64,000 bases of DNA from Phaeobacter sp. B1627 (GTDB lineage Bacteria > Pseudomonadota > Alphaproteobacteria > Rhodobacterales > Rhodobacteraceae). The stretch lies in the NCBI RefSeq assembly GCF_006265095.1, contig NZ_VCNK01000004.1, positions 124,001 through 188,000 of the forward strand, read 5' to 3'. Positions within the stretch are counted from its first letter, which is position 1. Each line of letters starts with the position of its first letter. Position numbers and translations under genes: made by a program. Below, piece by piece: positions 46,394 to 54,703 of the stretch. Under the pieces are notes generated by a model, which was not told the origin of the DNA, ran no database searches, and was given only the letters and a program-made list of their open reading frames with translations.

Positions 46394-47416
46394 TCAGCCC
46401 TGATTGCGGGTGGCATAGGGGCGATACCATTCAACAAAACGTGCAACGCCTTCCCTGACGCTCGTGTTCGGCGCGAAGCCGGTCAGTCGCGTCAATAGCG
46501 CTGTGTCGGCGCAGGTGGCGGGCACATCCCCGGCCTGCATCGGCAGGTAGGTCTTTTGCGCCTGGCAACCAAGGGCCGTTTCCAGGGCGGCAATATAATC
46601 CATCAGCTGCACGGAGTTTGCATTTCCGATATTCACCACGCGCCACGGGGCAACAGGCGACAGGCTATCACCTTCGGCGACGGCGGCACCCGCGCCCGGG
46701 CGGGGGGGCACGGCGTCGATCAGAAGGCGAATTGCCGTCACCAGGTCATCAATATAGGTGAAGTCGCGTTTCATCTCGCCGTGGTTGTAGATCTCGATCG
46801 GTTCATCCGCGAGGATTGCGCGGGCGAATTTGAACAACGCCATGTCGGGGCGCCCCCAGGGCCCGTAAACAGTGAAGAACCGAAACATCGTGACCGGCAG
46901 ATCATAGAGATGGGCATAGGAATGCGCCATATTCTCGGTTGCCTTCTTGGTGGCGGCGTAGAACGACATCTGGTGATCGGCCTTTTGCGTTTCACGATAG
47001 GGCATGTCGGTATTTGACCCATAGGCCGAGCTGGTCGAGGCCAGGAGCATGTGCCTTGGCGGATATGCGCGGGCCGCCTCCAGCACCTCGAAGGTGCCGA
47101 TCAGATTGCTTTCCAGATAGCTGCGCGGGTTATCAATCGAGTAGCGAACACCGGCCTGAGCGGCGAGATGGATGACCACGTCGGGGCGGGTCTCTGCCAT
47201 GAGGGACATCATCAGATCCGGGGTCTCGACCGCTCCGATCACCGCGCGGAAAGTGTCGTGCTCCGCCAGCATGTCGTGCCGGGCTTCCTTCAGCGCGACA
47301 TCGTAGTAATCAGTCATCGCGTCCAGGCCAACGACGTCATAGCCGTCCTGCAGCAGTCTCTGGCAGCAGTGAAATCCGATGAAACCTGCGGATCCGGTCA
47401 CGAGGGCAGTGGGCAT
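46394..47416 (-). CDS. NAD-dependent epimerase, UDP-glucuronate 4-epimerase type
   Basis: Extended SDR enzyme of 340 residues: NAD-binding ALVTGSAGFIGFHCCQRLL, LDAMTDYYDVALKEAR, the catalytic region LLASTSSAYGSNTDMPYRET and YAATKKATE (Y-x3-K), then FRFFTVYGPWGRPDMALFKF, which marks the UDP-glucuronate 4-epimerase group (UDP-GlcA to UDP-GalA). Its substrate would come from Ugd, but the local ugd is deleted internally. It lies upstream of manC on the same strand with a 209-nt gap that shows no gene. Confidence 0.9.
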   Translation of the reverse strand: MPTALVTGSAGFIGFHCCQRLLQDGYDVVGLDAMTDYYDVALKEARHDMLAEHDTFRAVIGAVETPDLMMSLMAETRPDVVIHLAAQAGVRYSIDNPRSYLESNLIGTFEVLEAARAYPPRHMLLASTSSAYGSNTDMPYRETQKADHQMSFYAATKKATENMAHSYAHLYDLPVTMFRFFTVYGPWGRPDMALFKFARAILADEPIEIYNHGEMKRDFTYIDDLVTAIRLLIDAVPPRPGAGAAVAEGDSLSPVAPWRVVNIGNANSVQLMDYIAALETALGCQAQKTYLPMQAGDVPATCADTALLTRLTGFAPNTSVREGVARFVEWYRPYATRNQG

Positions 47417-47664
47417 CGCAATCTCCAGTTGTCTTGCGCGGCGAGAGTGCGTCTTGGTGTCACCTCAGGCCGTAAAGTCAACCCCGTGACGGGCAGAATT
47501 CCGACAAATAGGGGGTGCCTCCTCTCCGGGCACAGGCTGTGAGGGGAGGGCGGGATTGTACCCGTTACGAAGCTCTCCATTGCGCTCATCGGTCTGGTGG
47601 TTTCAGTATGCCGCATCCGCCAAAGCCACCGATGGGCGGAGGAGTTGCCCGCAAGGAGACGAAG

Positions 47665-48720
47665 ATGAGCCAGTACGCAAAGACCCCCGGCGCCAATGTT
47701 GCAGATGTGATCTGTGATCTGCGCAGCGACACCGTGACACGCCCCGATGCGGCCATGCGCGCGGCGATGGCTGCTGCGGAGGTGGGCGATGACGTCTACG
47801 GCGAAGATCCCACTCTCCGCCGTCTGGAACAGAGCCTCGCGGAGCGGGCGGGCAAGGACGCAGGTTTGTTCCTGCCATCGGGCACGCAGAGCAATTTCGT
47901 GGGGATGCTGGCCCACTGCGGGCGGGGCGAGGAAGTCATCACCGGGCGGGAGTATCACGTCTACAAATACGAGGCAGGCGGCGCCTCGGCGCTGGGGGGA
48001 ATCGTGATGGATCCCTTGGCCGTTGCAGCGGACGGAGGCCTGTCGGCAGAGGACGTGACCGCGGCCATCAAGGATGACGATTCGCATCACCCGGTATCGC
48101 GGCTGCTGTCTCTGGAGAATACACACAACGGCAAGCCCGTGTCGCTGGCGCGTCTGGAGGCCTGCACTGCCGCTGCGCGGTCGGCGGGGCTGAGCACCCA
48201 TCTGGACGGGGCGCGTGTTTTCAATGCCGTTGCGGCGCTTGGCTGCGATCTGGCGGAGGTCGCGGGGTGCTTTGATACGGTTTCGATCTGTCTCTCGAAG
48301 GGGCTTGGCGCGCCGGTGGGCTCGGTGCTGGTCGGCCCGGACGATCTGATTGCGCGGGCGCGGCGCTGGCGCAAGATGGTCGGTGGCGGCATGCGGCAGG
48401 CAGGCGTGCTGGCGGCTGCGGGCCTCTACGCGCTGGATCACAATGTGGGGCGCTTGTCCGAGGATCACCGGCGCGCCGAAGCCCTGGCCGAGGGCTTGCG
48501 CGACCTGGGCGCGGGGGCGGTGGAACAGAACACCAATATGGTGTTCTTCACCCCCGAGGGCCGAGAGAACGCAGCACTTGGGCAGGCTCTGGCGCAGGAG
48601 GGTGTGGTGATCTCTGCAGGTGGCAGCGGCGCAATCCGGTTCGTGCTCCACAAGGATGTGACAGAGGAGGGTCTGTCGGCAACGCTTGCCGGGATCGCAA
48701 AGCACTACGCCTCGGTTTGA
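47665..48720 (+). CDS. ltaE: Low-specificity L-threonine aldolase
   Basis: PLP enzyme splitting threonine or allo-threonine into glycine and acetaldehyde, 351 residues. Visible: CDLRSDTVTRPDAAMRAAM, GDDVYGEDPTLRRLE, LFLPSGTQSNFVGMLAH, LLSLENTHNGKPVS, THLDGARVFNA and the PLP lysine in VSICLSKGLGAPVGSVL. Start 47665 (MSQYAKTPG) has AAGGAG upstream; the longer frame to 47515 lacks support. Divergent from the epimerase gene with 248 nt between. A palindromic element follows. Confidence 0.93.
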   Translation: MSQYAKTPGANVADVICDLRSDTVTRPDAAMRAAMAAAEVGDDVYGEDPTLRRLEQSLAERAGKDAGLFLPSGTQSNFVGMLAHCGRGEEVITGREYHVYKYEAGGASALGGIVMDPLAVAADGGLSAEDVTAAIKDDDSHHPVSRLLSLENTHNGKPVSLARLEACTAAARSAGLSTHLDGARVFNAVAALGCDLAEVAGCFDTVSICLSKGLGAPVGSVLVGPDDLIARARRWRKMVGGGMRQAGVLAAAGLYALDHNVGRLSEDHRRAEALAEGLRDLGAGAVEQNTNMVFFTPEGRENAALGQALAQEGVVISAGGSGAIRFVLHKDVTEEGLSATLAGIAKHYASV

Positions 48721-49084
48721 CATTGATGGGGGCCATGCCCCTCGGTGCCTGGGATTGCGCCCCCGCACCACAGCCGCACCACAGCGCAGGTGGGGCTCCC
48801 GCCTCCTTTCCGTGACAGCAGAGCTGCCCCGGCCCGGAGTTGGGGGTGGCGCCGCGCCTGAAGGCGCGGCGCGCTGCGCACCCTATGGGTGCGCAGCCGG
48901 GCCCAAGGGGATAAGATCCGCCAGGATCGCAAGCCGCGCGGGAGCCCCCCGGCGCGGGCACCGGTGGCCACCTTTGGAGGCTACCTTCGATGGCGGCGCA
49001 AATGTCGACGACGAGACCGATAACGCCGGATGTGAGGTTGCCGGTCTGGATGTATGACGGTGTAGATGGGTGACGGTGCCCCGA
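48721..49084. other. Intergenic region after ltaE
   Basis: 364 nt between convergent ltaE and recR. No gene supported. It is dominated by the palindromic element at 48792-48948; the remainder (48949-49084) shows no clear structure. Confidence 0.65.
48792..48948. repeat. Palindromic intergenic element
   Basis: Outer inverted repeat GGGGCTCCCGC / GCGGGAGCCCC bounds 157 bp. Inside are two adjacent hairpins: GCGCCGCGCC-TGAA-GGCGCGGCGC and GCTGCGCACCC-TAT-GGGTGCGCAGC. Shares the outer ends and a GGTGGCGCCGCGC core with the element at 38064-38193. Confidence 0.8.
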
Positions 49085-49684
49085 TCAGACTTCCTTGCGC
49101 GCCCGCAGAGCCGCAGAGATCGTGCCATCGTCGAGATAGTCCAATTCCCCCCCGATCGGCACGCCCTGCGCAAGTGAGGTCAATTTCACCCGGCCTGTCA
49201 GCTGATCGGCAATGTAATGGGCGGTCGTCTGCCCGTCGATGGTGGCATTGAGCGCCAAAATAACCTCGTTCACGCCCTCGGTCGCCACACGATCAACCAA
49301 TCTCGGAATGCGCAGATCTTCCGGCCCTATGGCATCCAGCGCCGAAAGCGTCCCGCCCAGAACGTGATACCGTCCCTTGAAGACGGCCGCGCGCTCCATC
49401 GCCCAGAGATCGGCCACGTCCTCAACAACACAGAGTTCGCCGTTCTCGCGGGCCGGATCCGCACAGAGGGTGCAAATCTCGCTGGTGCCAACGTTGCCGC
49501 AGTTCAGGCATTCCCGCGCTGTCTCGGCCACCCGGCTCATGGCATCCGCCAGAGGGGTCAGAACCAATGCACGTTTGCGGATCAGATGCAGCACCGCGCG
49601 CCGGGCCGAACGCGGCCCAAGCCCCGGCATCTTCGCCATCAGCGCAATCAGTGTTTCTATCTCGCTCACGTCATGCTCTGCCAT
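49085..49684 (-). CDS. recR: Recombination mediator RecR
   Basis: Acts with RecO/RecF to load RecA at gaps. The 199 residues show the N-terminal HhH ([23 protein letters not shown]), the C4 zinc finger [19 protein letters not shown], the Toprim domain ([35 protein letters not shown]) and the C-terminal [18 protein letters not shown]. Downstream of ybaB and dnaX in the usual bacterial order, though with 288 nt of repeat-bearing spacer. Confident. Confidence 0.97.
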   Translation of the reverse strand: MAEHDVSEIETLIALMAKMPGLGPRSARRAVLHLIRKRALVLTPLADAMSRVAETARECLNCGNVGTSEICTLCADPARENGELCVVEDVADLWAMERAAVFKGRYHVLGGTLSALDAIGPEDLRIPRLVDRVATEGVNEVILALNATIDGQTTAHYIADQLTGRVKLTSLAQGVPIGGELDYLDDGTISAALRARKEV

Positions 49685-49704
49685 CTGTTCATCCTGCTCC
49701 GTTT

Positions 49705-49779
49705 CTATTCGCGCTGGATCTATTCAAGCGCAACCTATTCGCGCCCAACCTGTTCACGCCGGACCTGTTCAAGCCTGGT
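49705..49779. repeat. 15-bp tandem repeat, five degenerate copies
   Basis: Five head-to-tail units of the form CTATTC/CTGTTC plus nine variable bases (for example CTATTCGCGCTGGAT, CTATTCAAGCGCAAC, CTGTTCACGCCGGAC), starting 21 bp upstream of recR. An open phase gives a repeated xxxLF pentapeptide but there is no plausible gene. It sits where the recR ribosome-binding region begins. Confidence 0.88.
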
Positions 49780-49972
49780 CGCGGCCGGTTGCAACATGTC
49801 GCTCCCGCGCGCTCAGCCCTGCCGTTCGGGCCTCCACGATCCCGGCGCGCAGACGACCCGCGTGAAAAAGGCGACCCGCAGGCCGCCCCTTGTCCAATCT
49901 GCCCTCGTCCGATCTCCTGTCCAATCTCTGGATCCAGGACCCAACGTGACCCAAACCGGCCACGGCGCAGCC

Positions 49973-50317
49973 TCAGAACGGCAGCTTCATATCCTTGGGC
50001 AGGCCCAGACCTTCGGTCAGCCGGGTCATCTCATCCTGGGCACGCTCTGCGGCCTTGGCCTGCGCATCCTTGACGGCGGCCAGGATCAGATCCTCGACGA
50101 CTTCCTTGTCCTCGCCGTTGAAAATGGACGGATCGATGTCGAGCGACTTCAGATCGCCTTTCGCCGATGCCGTTGCCTTGACCAGACCGGCACCCGCCTC
50201 GCCCACAACCAGGATATTATGCAGCTCTTCCTGCATCTCACCCATCTTCGATTGCATTTCCTGGGCTTTCTTCATCATCCCGGCCATATCGCCGAGGCCA
50301 CCAAGACCTTTGAACAT
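49973..50317 (-). CDS. ybaB: YbaB/EbfC family nucleoid-associated protein
   Basis: Small DNA-binding dimer of 114 residues: FKGLGGLGDMAGMMKKAQEM, then MQEELHNILVVGEAGAGLVK, VKATASAKGDLKSLDIDPSI and VEDLILAAVKDAQAKAAERA. Forms tweezers-like dimers that coat DNA. Located between dnaX and recR as in most bacteria. The gap to dnaX is 195 nt with no other gene seen. Confidence 0.95.
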   Translation of the reverse strand: MFKGLGGLGDMAGMMKKAQEMQSKMGEMQEELHNILVVGEAGAGLVKATASAKGDLKSLDIDPSIFNGEDKEVVEDLILAAVKDAQAKAAERAQDEMTRLTEGLGLPKDMKLPF

Positions 50318-50511
50318 ATCCTATCACTCCTGATGTCAGGTTTGCTGTGATAGATACGTGCGGCACCGGTCACAGGCAAGGGCAAAGCCCTATTCTTGTC
50401 TCCGCAGGCCTTCTGAACGCTCAGATGCGCAGGGCGCGTGCCTGCCCGGGCCGGGAGGCTGCCGCCCGCGCGCCCCTCATACGCGGCGCAGCCTGTCGGC
50501 AGGGCATGGCG

Positions 50512-52392
50512 CTATTCTTCGAACGGGTCCCATTCGTCCTCGACTTCGGGCAGGGCTTCGGCCTGTACCTCGGCTTCCATTTCCTCTGGTGTGCGAATGC
50601 GGGTGATCTTCGCTTTTGGGAAATTGGCAAGCACGGCCTGCACCAGCGGATGGGCCGAGGCTGTCTCCCGCAGCGCGTTTGCGGCAGCATCGCGGACCTC
50701 GGCAATGGTCGGCGCGTCGCCATCGGGGGAGATCGAGACCACCCAACGGCTGCCGGTCCAGTTCTGCAGCGCGGTTCCCAGTCGGGCCGCCAGATCCTTC
50801 GAGGCCTGCGCCGAAGGGGTGAAATCGATCCGCCCCGGCTGGTAGGAGACCAGACGAACGCCGCCCTCCACCTCGACCAGCAGTTTCACGTCGCGGTGCT
50901 TGCGGATCAGCTCGATCACATGTTCAAAGCTGGGAAACCGCGCCAGAGCGCTGTCCGGACGCGGAGCCAATGCGGCAGCCTGACCGCCGCCCGTGGCGTT
51001 GGTGGCGTTGACGGATCCTGCCGACATGCTCGGTCCGGTGTTGGGGCCACCCTGGGGGGCGCCCTGCGGCGGGGCGGAGGCGTAAGCCGGAGCCCCGCCC
51101 CCCCCGCCCGCCGCAGGCGCTCCTCGGCCCGCCGCAGGCGCTGCCATGCCGTGCATGGGCATTCCGCCACCGGGGTGACCGGGACCACCGGTCCCGCCCG
51201 GATGAGGAGGCGGGGGCGTATCCTGCAATTTGCGCAGCAGCTCTTCGGGCGAGGGCAGATCGGCCACATGGGTCAGACGTATGATCGCCATCTCTGCCGC
51301 CATCATCGCATTGGGGGCGGCGGCGACTTCCTCCAGCGCTTTCAGCAGCATCTGCCACATGCGCGTCAGAACCCGCATGGGCAACCGGCCTGCCATATCC
51401 TGGCCACGCGACCGTTCGTCCGGGCTGATGGTCGGGTCCTCTGCCGCATCCGGCGTGATTTTGACAACCGACACCCAATGGGTGATCTCGGCAAGGTCGC
51501 GCAGCACCGCCATCGGATCGGCGCCTTCCGCATATTGCGCCGACAGCTCCGTCAGGGCCGCCGCTGCATCGCCGCGCAGGATCATGTCCATCAGGTCGAG
51601 AACCCGGCCGCGGTCGGCCAGCCCCAGCATCGCCCGGACCTGCTCGGCCGTGGTCTCGCCGGCGCCATGGGAAATCGCCTGATCCAGCAGGGAGGTCGCA
51701 TCCCGGGCCGAGCCTTCCGCCGCACGGGTGATCAGCGCCAGCGCGTCTTCGGCGATCTCGGCCGCCTCGGCACTGGCAATCTTGCGGAGCAGCTTGATCA
51801 TCACCTCCGGTTCAATCCGGCGCAGGTCAAAGCGCTGGCAGCGGGACAGGACTGTCACCGGCACTTTGCGGATCTCGGTGGTGGCAAAGATGAACTTCAC
51901 ATGCGCCGGCGGCTCTTCCAGCGTCTTCAGCAAGGCGTTGAACGCCGAAGTGGAGAGCATGTGGACTTCGTCGATGATATAGATCTTGTAACGCGCCGAG
52001 GCCGCACGATAGGCCACGCTGTCGATGATCTCGCGGATGTCCCCGACCCCGGTGCGCGAGGCCGCGTCCATCTCCATCACGTCAACGTGGCGGCCCTCCA
52101 TGATGGACAGGCAATGCTCGCATTGACCGCAGGGCTCGGTCGTGGGGCCACCGGCACCGTCGGGCCCGATACAGTTCATGCCCTTGGCGATGATCCGCGC
52201 GGTTGTCGTCTTGCCGGTGCCGCGAATGCCGGTCATGATAAAGGCCTGCGCGATCCGGTCGGCGGCAAATGCGTTCTTCAGCGTGCGCACCATGGCGTCC
52301 TGACCGACCAGATCGGCAAAGGTCTCGGGCCGGTATTTGCGCGCCAGCACCTGATATTGGCCGCTGGATGTCTCGGGGCTTTGCTCGCTCAT
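50512..52392 (-). CDS. dnaX: DNA polymerase III subunit gamma/tau
   Basis: Clamp-loader ATPase of 626 residues. Domain I-II: YQVLARKYRPETFADLVGQ, Walker A IMTGIRGTGKTTTAR near residue 54, zinc-binding CGQCEHC, Walker B IYIIDEVHMLS, sensor FIFATTEIRKVP. Residues about 385-490 are a Pro/Gly/Ala-rich linker (HPGGTGGPGHPGGGMPMHGM); the tau C-terminal part follows. Start 52392 (MSEQSPETSS) with AAAGG upstream; the frame to 52512 is rejected. No obvious slippage site for a gamma form was recognised. First gene of dnaX-ybaB-recR. Confidence 0.96.
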   Translation of the reverse strand: MSEQSPETSSGQYQVLARKYRPETFADLVGQDAMVRTLKNAFAADRIAQAFIMTGIRGTGKTTTARIIAKGMNCIGPDGAGGPTTEPCGQCEHCLSIMEGRHVDVMEMDAASRTGVGDIREIIDSVAYRAASARYKIYIIDEVHMLSTSAFNALLKTLEEPPAHVKFIFATTEIRKVPVTVLSRCQRFDLRRIEPEVMIKLLRKIASAEAAEIAEDALALITRAAEGSARDATSLLDQAISHGAGETTAEQVRAMLGLADRGRVLDLMDMILRGDAAAALTELSAQYAEGADPMAVLRDLAEITHWVSVVKITPDAAEDPTISPDERSRGQDMAGRLPMRVLTRMWQMLLKALEEVAAAPNAMMAAEMAIIRLTHVADLPSPEELLRKLQDTPPPPHPGGTGGPGHPGGGMPMHGMAAPAAGRGAPAAGGGGGAPAYASAPPQGAPQGGPNTGPSMSAGSVNATNATGGGQAAALAPRPDSALARFPSFEHVIELIRKHRDVKLLVEVEGGVRLVSYQPGRIDFTPSAQASKDLAARLGTALQNWTGSRWVVSISPDGDAPTIAEVRDAAANALRETASAHPLVQAVLANFPKAKITRIRTPEEMEAEVQAEALPEVEDEWDPFEE

Positions 52393-52638
52393 GAGGGCCT
52401 TTCGGATGAACTTGGGGCACAGCAACAGGGCAGCGGCCCGGGATTCGCGTGCGATGATCTGGGTTTTGTGCAAACTACGGCTCAGGACGCTTCTCGTCCA
52501 CCGCTCTTCCATATTCTGCGTCCCGACAAAGCATTTACGATGCCGGTCAAAAAAGACTACCCGCTGCGGGCATGCGGAGGCTATGGTTACAGGCGTTGTA
52601 ACGCGGCTTCAACGCGCCGCGCGTTTTGGGGGAATTAA

Positions 52639-53226
52639 ATGGTAAGTGTGTCCGACCTGCAGTCATCAAGCGCCGCCCCGCGCCATGTTCAACGCAAGGC
52701 GAAGGCCCGGCCACGGCCCTTGACGCTGCATGCCTTGTCCGTCGGTGAGGGGATCCTCGCGCTCAGCCCGGCACCGGGCGCAGGCGGGGACTACAAGGAA
52801 GATCTGCGCCTGATCCGGGAGTGGCGCCCGTCGATCGTGATCACTCTGACCACCCGGGTCGAGCATGTGATCATGGGCGTCGAAACGCTCGGTTCCGACA
52901 TTCAGGGCCTGGGGAGCCGATGGTTCCATCTGCCGGTCGAAGACTTCCAGATCCCTGATGAGGAAACAGAGGCGCAGTGGAGCCAGGTCAGTCTTCTTGC
53001 CCGGCAGGCTCTGTCCGGCGGCGGGCGGGTGCTGGTCCATTGTCGCGGCGGCTGCGGCCGCTCGGGCATGGCGACCCTGCGGCTCATGATCGAGGCTGGC
53101 GAAGACCCGGATGCGGCGCTGATCCGCCTGCGCCAGGTCCGGTCCTGCGCCGTGGAAACGGACGAACAGATGGACTGGGCCTGCCGCGCCGCGCTGCAGG
53201 TCTCGCCAGTGCCTCCGACCGTCTAG
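52639..53226 (+). CDS. Dual-specificity/tyrosine protein phosphatase family protein
   Basis: Cysteine-based phosphatase of 195 residues. The P-loop is VLVHCRGGCGRSGMATLRLM (HCx5R, residues about 133-141); the general acid lies upstream in FHLPVEDFQIPDEETEAQW. Relatives in alphaproteobacteria include DSP and kinase-associated phosphatase-like proteins. The first about 25 residues are basic and low-complexity. Divergent from dnaX across 246 nt that contains a GTTACA-N5-TGTAAC dyad at 52586-52602. Substrate unknown. Confidence 0.85.
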   Translation: MVSVSDLQSSSAAPRHVQRKAKARPRPLTLHALSVGEGILALSPAPGAGGDYKEDLRLIREWRPSIVITLTTRVEHVIMGVETLGSDIQGLGSRWFHLPVEDFQIPDEETEAQWSQVSLLARQALSGGGRVLVHCRGGCGRSGMATLRLMIEAGEDPDAALIRLRQVRSCAVETDEQMDWACRAALQVSPVPPTV

Positions 53227-53230
53227 GCCC

Positions 53231-53266
53231 CCCGACCCGCAGAGGCCCGACCCGCAGAGGCCCGAC
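53231..53266. repeat. 15-bp tandem repeat, 2.4 copies
   Basis: CCCGACCCGCAGAGG twice plus CCCGAC, beginning four bases after the phosphatase stop codon and lying between convergent genes. Confidence 0.88.
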
Positions 53267-53296
53267 AGCGCCTGTGTCCCCCGCTCCGGTTTCCCG

Positions 53297-53857
53297 CTAC
53301 TGACGCAGGAGGGGGATCGCGGCAGGCGCCAGCGGGCGGGCCTCGCCAAATGCGCGGGGCAGCTCCGCAGCAGAGGCTACGGCCATGGAGATGCTCCCGA
53401 ATCCGGTGCTGGCCAGGGGACTTGACCGGCCACAGGACGGGGCACCTGACATGGTTCTGGACGGGGCGTCGGGCAGGGCAAGAGGCAAGGCGCCGGGCAA
53501 TGCACCGGATTCGGGACCGGACTTGGGACCTGACGGGGCTCCGGGCGCTCCGGGCGCTTCGGGCGCCAGCATGGCGTCGGCAAACCGGTCCAATGCGGCC
53601 ATATCCGTGGTCGCCGCCACATCGCAATACACCCGAATACGGTCGTGACGCGCTGCAAAACGCGCCGGGCAGGCCTTCTCGCAGCCGTCAAGCCGACTCT
53701 CTCCGGTGATCTCAAAATCCTCCCGGGTCACGGTCCGCGCCTTGTCCAGCGCCCCTGCAAGGGCGCGCAGCATGCGCTCGGCGGCAGGGCAGGGGCGCCC
53801 CAGATGCAGGCAGGTGGTGGCCACAAAGTCGTGGGTTGATGTGATGTCTTCGGTCAT
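53297..53857 (-). CDS. Small cysteine-containing metal-binding-type protein (DUF1636-like) under riboswitch control
   Basis: Protein of 186 residues. Residues 1-100 look like a thioredoxin-like ferredoxin fold: VATTCLHLGRPCPAAERMLR and SRLDGCEKACPARFAARHDR followed by IRVYCDVAAT, a pattern like DUF1636 proteins. Residues 105-186 are a low-complexity Pro/Ala/Gly/Ser tail (APEAPGAPGAPSGPKSGPES). Start 53857 (MTEDITSTHD) has GGAGGG upstream; the frame to 53938 is rejected. A cobalamin riboswitch ends about 145 nt upstream, so expression should fall when B12 is plentiful. A role in cobalt/cobalamin supply is inferred; the biochemical function is unknown. Confidence 0.7.
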   Translation of the reverse strand: MTEDITSTHDFVATTCLHLGRPCPAAERMLRALAGALDKARTVTREDFEITGESRLDGCEKACPARFAARHDRIRVYCDVAATTDMAALDRFADAMLAPEAPGAPGAPSGPKSGPESGALPGALPLALPDAPSRTMSGAPSCGRSSPLASTGFGSISMAVASAAELPRAFGEARPLAPAAIPLLRQ

Positions 53858-54001
53858 CGCGCCCTCCGCGCAGGTGATGCAGCAGGCGGACGGCATTGCA
53901 CGGACAGAGATCCCGAGGGGCTGGGTGGTGCAGTTCACAGGCCACGCGCAACCATCGGTCCCCCACCAGGGCGCCCCGCCCGAGTTCAGGTTTCAACGTC
54001 G

Positions 54002-54182
54002 ATGGCAGGTCTCCTGACTTGCGGGTCGCTGCGTGCCGGTCCTTCCCGGCCCTGCGCCCCGAGGGCACATCTATGGCCAGTGGTCATACCGGGTTGCTCG
54101 CCGCTTACAGTTGCGGGGGCAGTCATGGACTTGGCTCTGAGGGCATATTCCAGAGCCGCACCATGTTCCCTTTTCATCCCGC
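54002..54182 (-). ncRNA. Cobalamin (B12) riboswitch
   Basis: On the minus strand the conserved core of RF00174-type riboswitches is present in order: AAGGGAACATGGTGCGG, GCCCCCGCAACTGTAAGCGG, ACCACTGG, GGGAAGGACCGGC, then GACCCGCAAGTCAGGAGACC and TGCC at the 3' side. Boundaries are approximate. It lies in the leader of the DUF1636-like gene; adenosylcobalamin or related corrinoid binding is expected to reduce expression. Confidence 0.93.
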
Positions 54183-54341
54183 ACCACCACATCTTGGGGT
54201 TTGGGAACCATCGTCTACATGGGTAGCTGGCCGGTGCTTGAGTCGTCAACGGGATCTTTGCTTCCCGCTCGGTCTCGCAATGGATCAGCGCAGAGGCCCC
54301 CGGCCGTGCAACAGGGGATCGGGTCTGATCCGCATGCCGCT

Positions 54342-54413
54342 GGGTTTGACGCAGGGTTTGATGTGGGGTGTGACGTGGGGATTGAGGTGGGGATTGAGGT
54401 GGGGAGGGGGGCG
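54342..54413. repeat. 12-bp tandem repeat, six degenerate copies
   Basis: Six 12-bp units of the form GGGNNTGANGTG (for example GGGTTTGATGTG, GGGATTGAGGTG twice in a row). They fill the space between the SRP RNA terminator and the riboswitch. A multiple-of-three unit keeps several frames open, but none has gene-like support. Confidence 0.88.
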
Positions 54414-54420
54414 GAAACAC

Positions 54421-54445
54421 AAAACCCCGCCAGAGGCGGGGCTTT
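54421..54445 (-). terminator. Terminator of the SRP RNA gene
   Basis: Minus-strand CCCCGCC-TCT-GGCGGGG followed by TTTT, eight bases beyond the end of ffs. A+T on both flanks makes it potentially bidirectional. Confidence 0.92.
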
Positions 54446-54453
54446 GATGAAGT

Positions 54454-54548
54454 GAGAGGCTGGACATCGACCCAAGTGGGACTCGTTGTGGCTGCTTCCT
54501 TCCGGACCTGACCAGGTTGGCGAGGCACTTGCCCGCGCCAACCCCTCG
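54454..54548 (-). ncRNA. ffs: Signal recognition particle RNA, small bacterial (4.5S) type
   Basis: Minus strand contains the invariant SRP RNA apical domain: GGTCAGGTCCGGAAGGAAGC then AGCC, at 54513-54490, recognised by Ffh. The flanks pair into a long hairpin (5' GAGGGGTTGG; 3' CCAGCCTCTC) of about 95 nt. It is followed by a strong terminator. Ends are estimated from pairing. Confidence 0.95.
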
Positions 54549-54703
54549 AATCCCGATATAGGGAAGTGATATAAAAATGACAACCGCTGTGCTGCTGTTT
54601 TGCCTTCGCTGTGTGCCGGTCATGACGTGGCCTGTTTGATCAGACGGGCAAGACGATCAAAGCGACGGGTCGATCAAAGGGGCAGGCCGTTCAAAGGGGC
54701 CGA

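Noticed and set aside
50347-52638. 763-codon open frame antisense to dnaX, and similar long antisense frames at 742-2103, 14614-16413, 25565-27223, 31446-32975, 42021-43646, 44664-46148 and 62229-63923
   Set aside because: Each mirrors a well-supported gene in the opposite strand; high GC makes stop codons rare. Translations lack family features.
49705-54413. Tandem repeats as a possible CRISPR array
   Set aside because: Units are contiguous without spacers of unique sequence and only 12-15 bp long; no cas genes.
54541-54560. Possible tRNA T-loop (CCTCGAATCC)
   Set aside because: It belongs to the SRP RNA gene; no cloverleaf can be drawn.
53986-54623. Open frames over the tandem repeats, riboswitch and SRP RNA
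   Set aside because: They run across two structured RNA genes and owe their openness to a 12-bp unit; no start site or family support.
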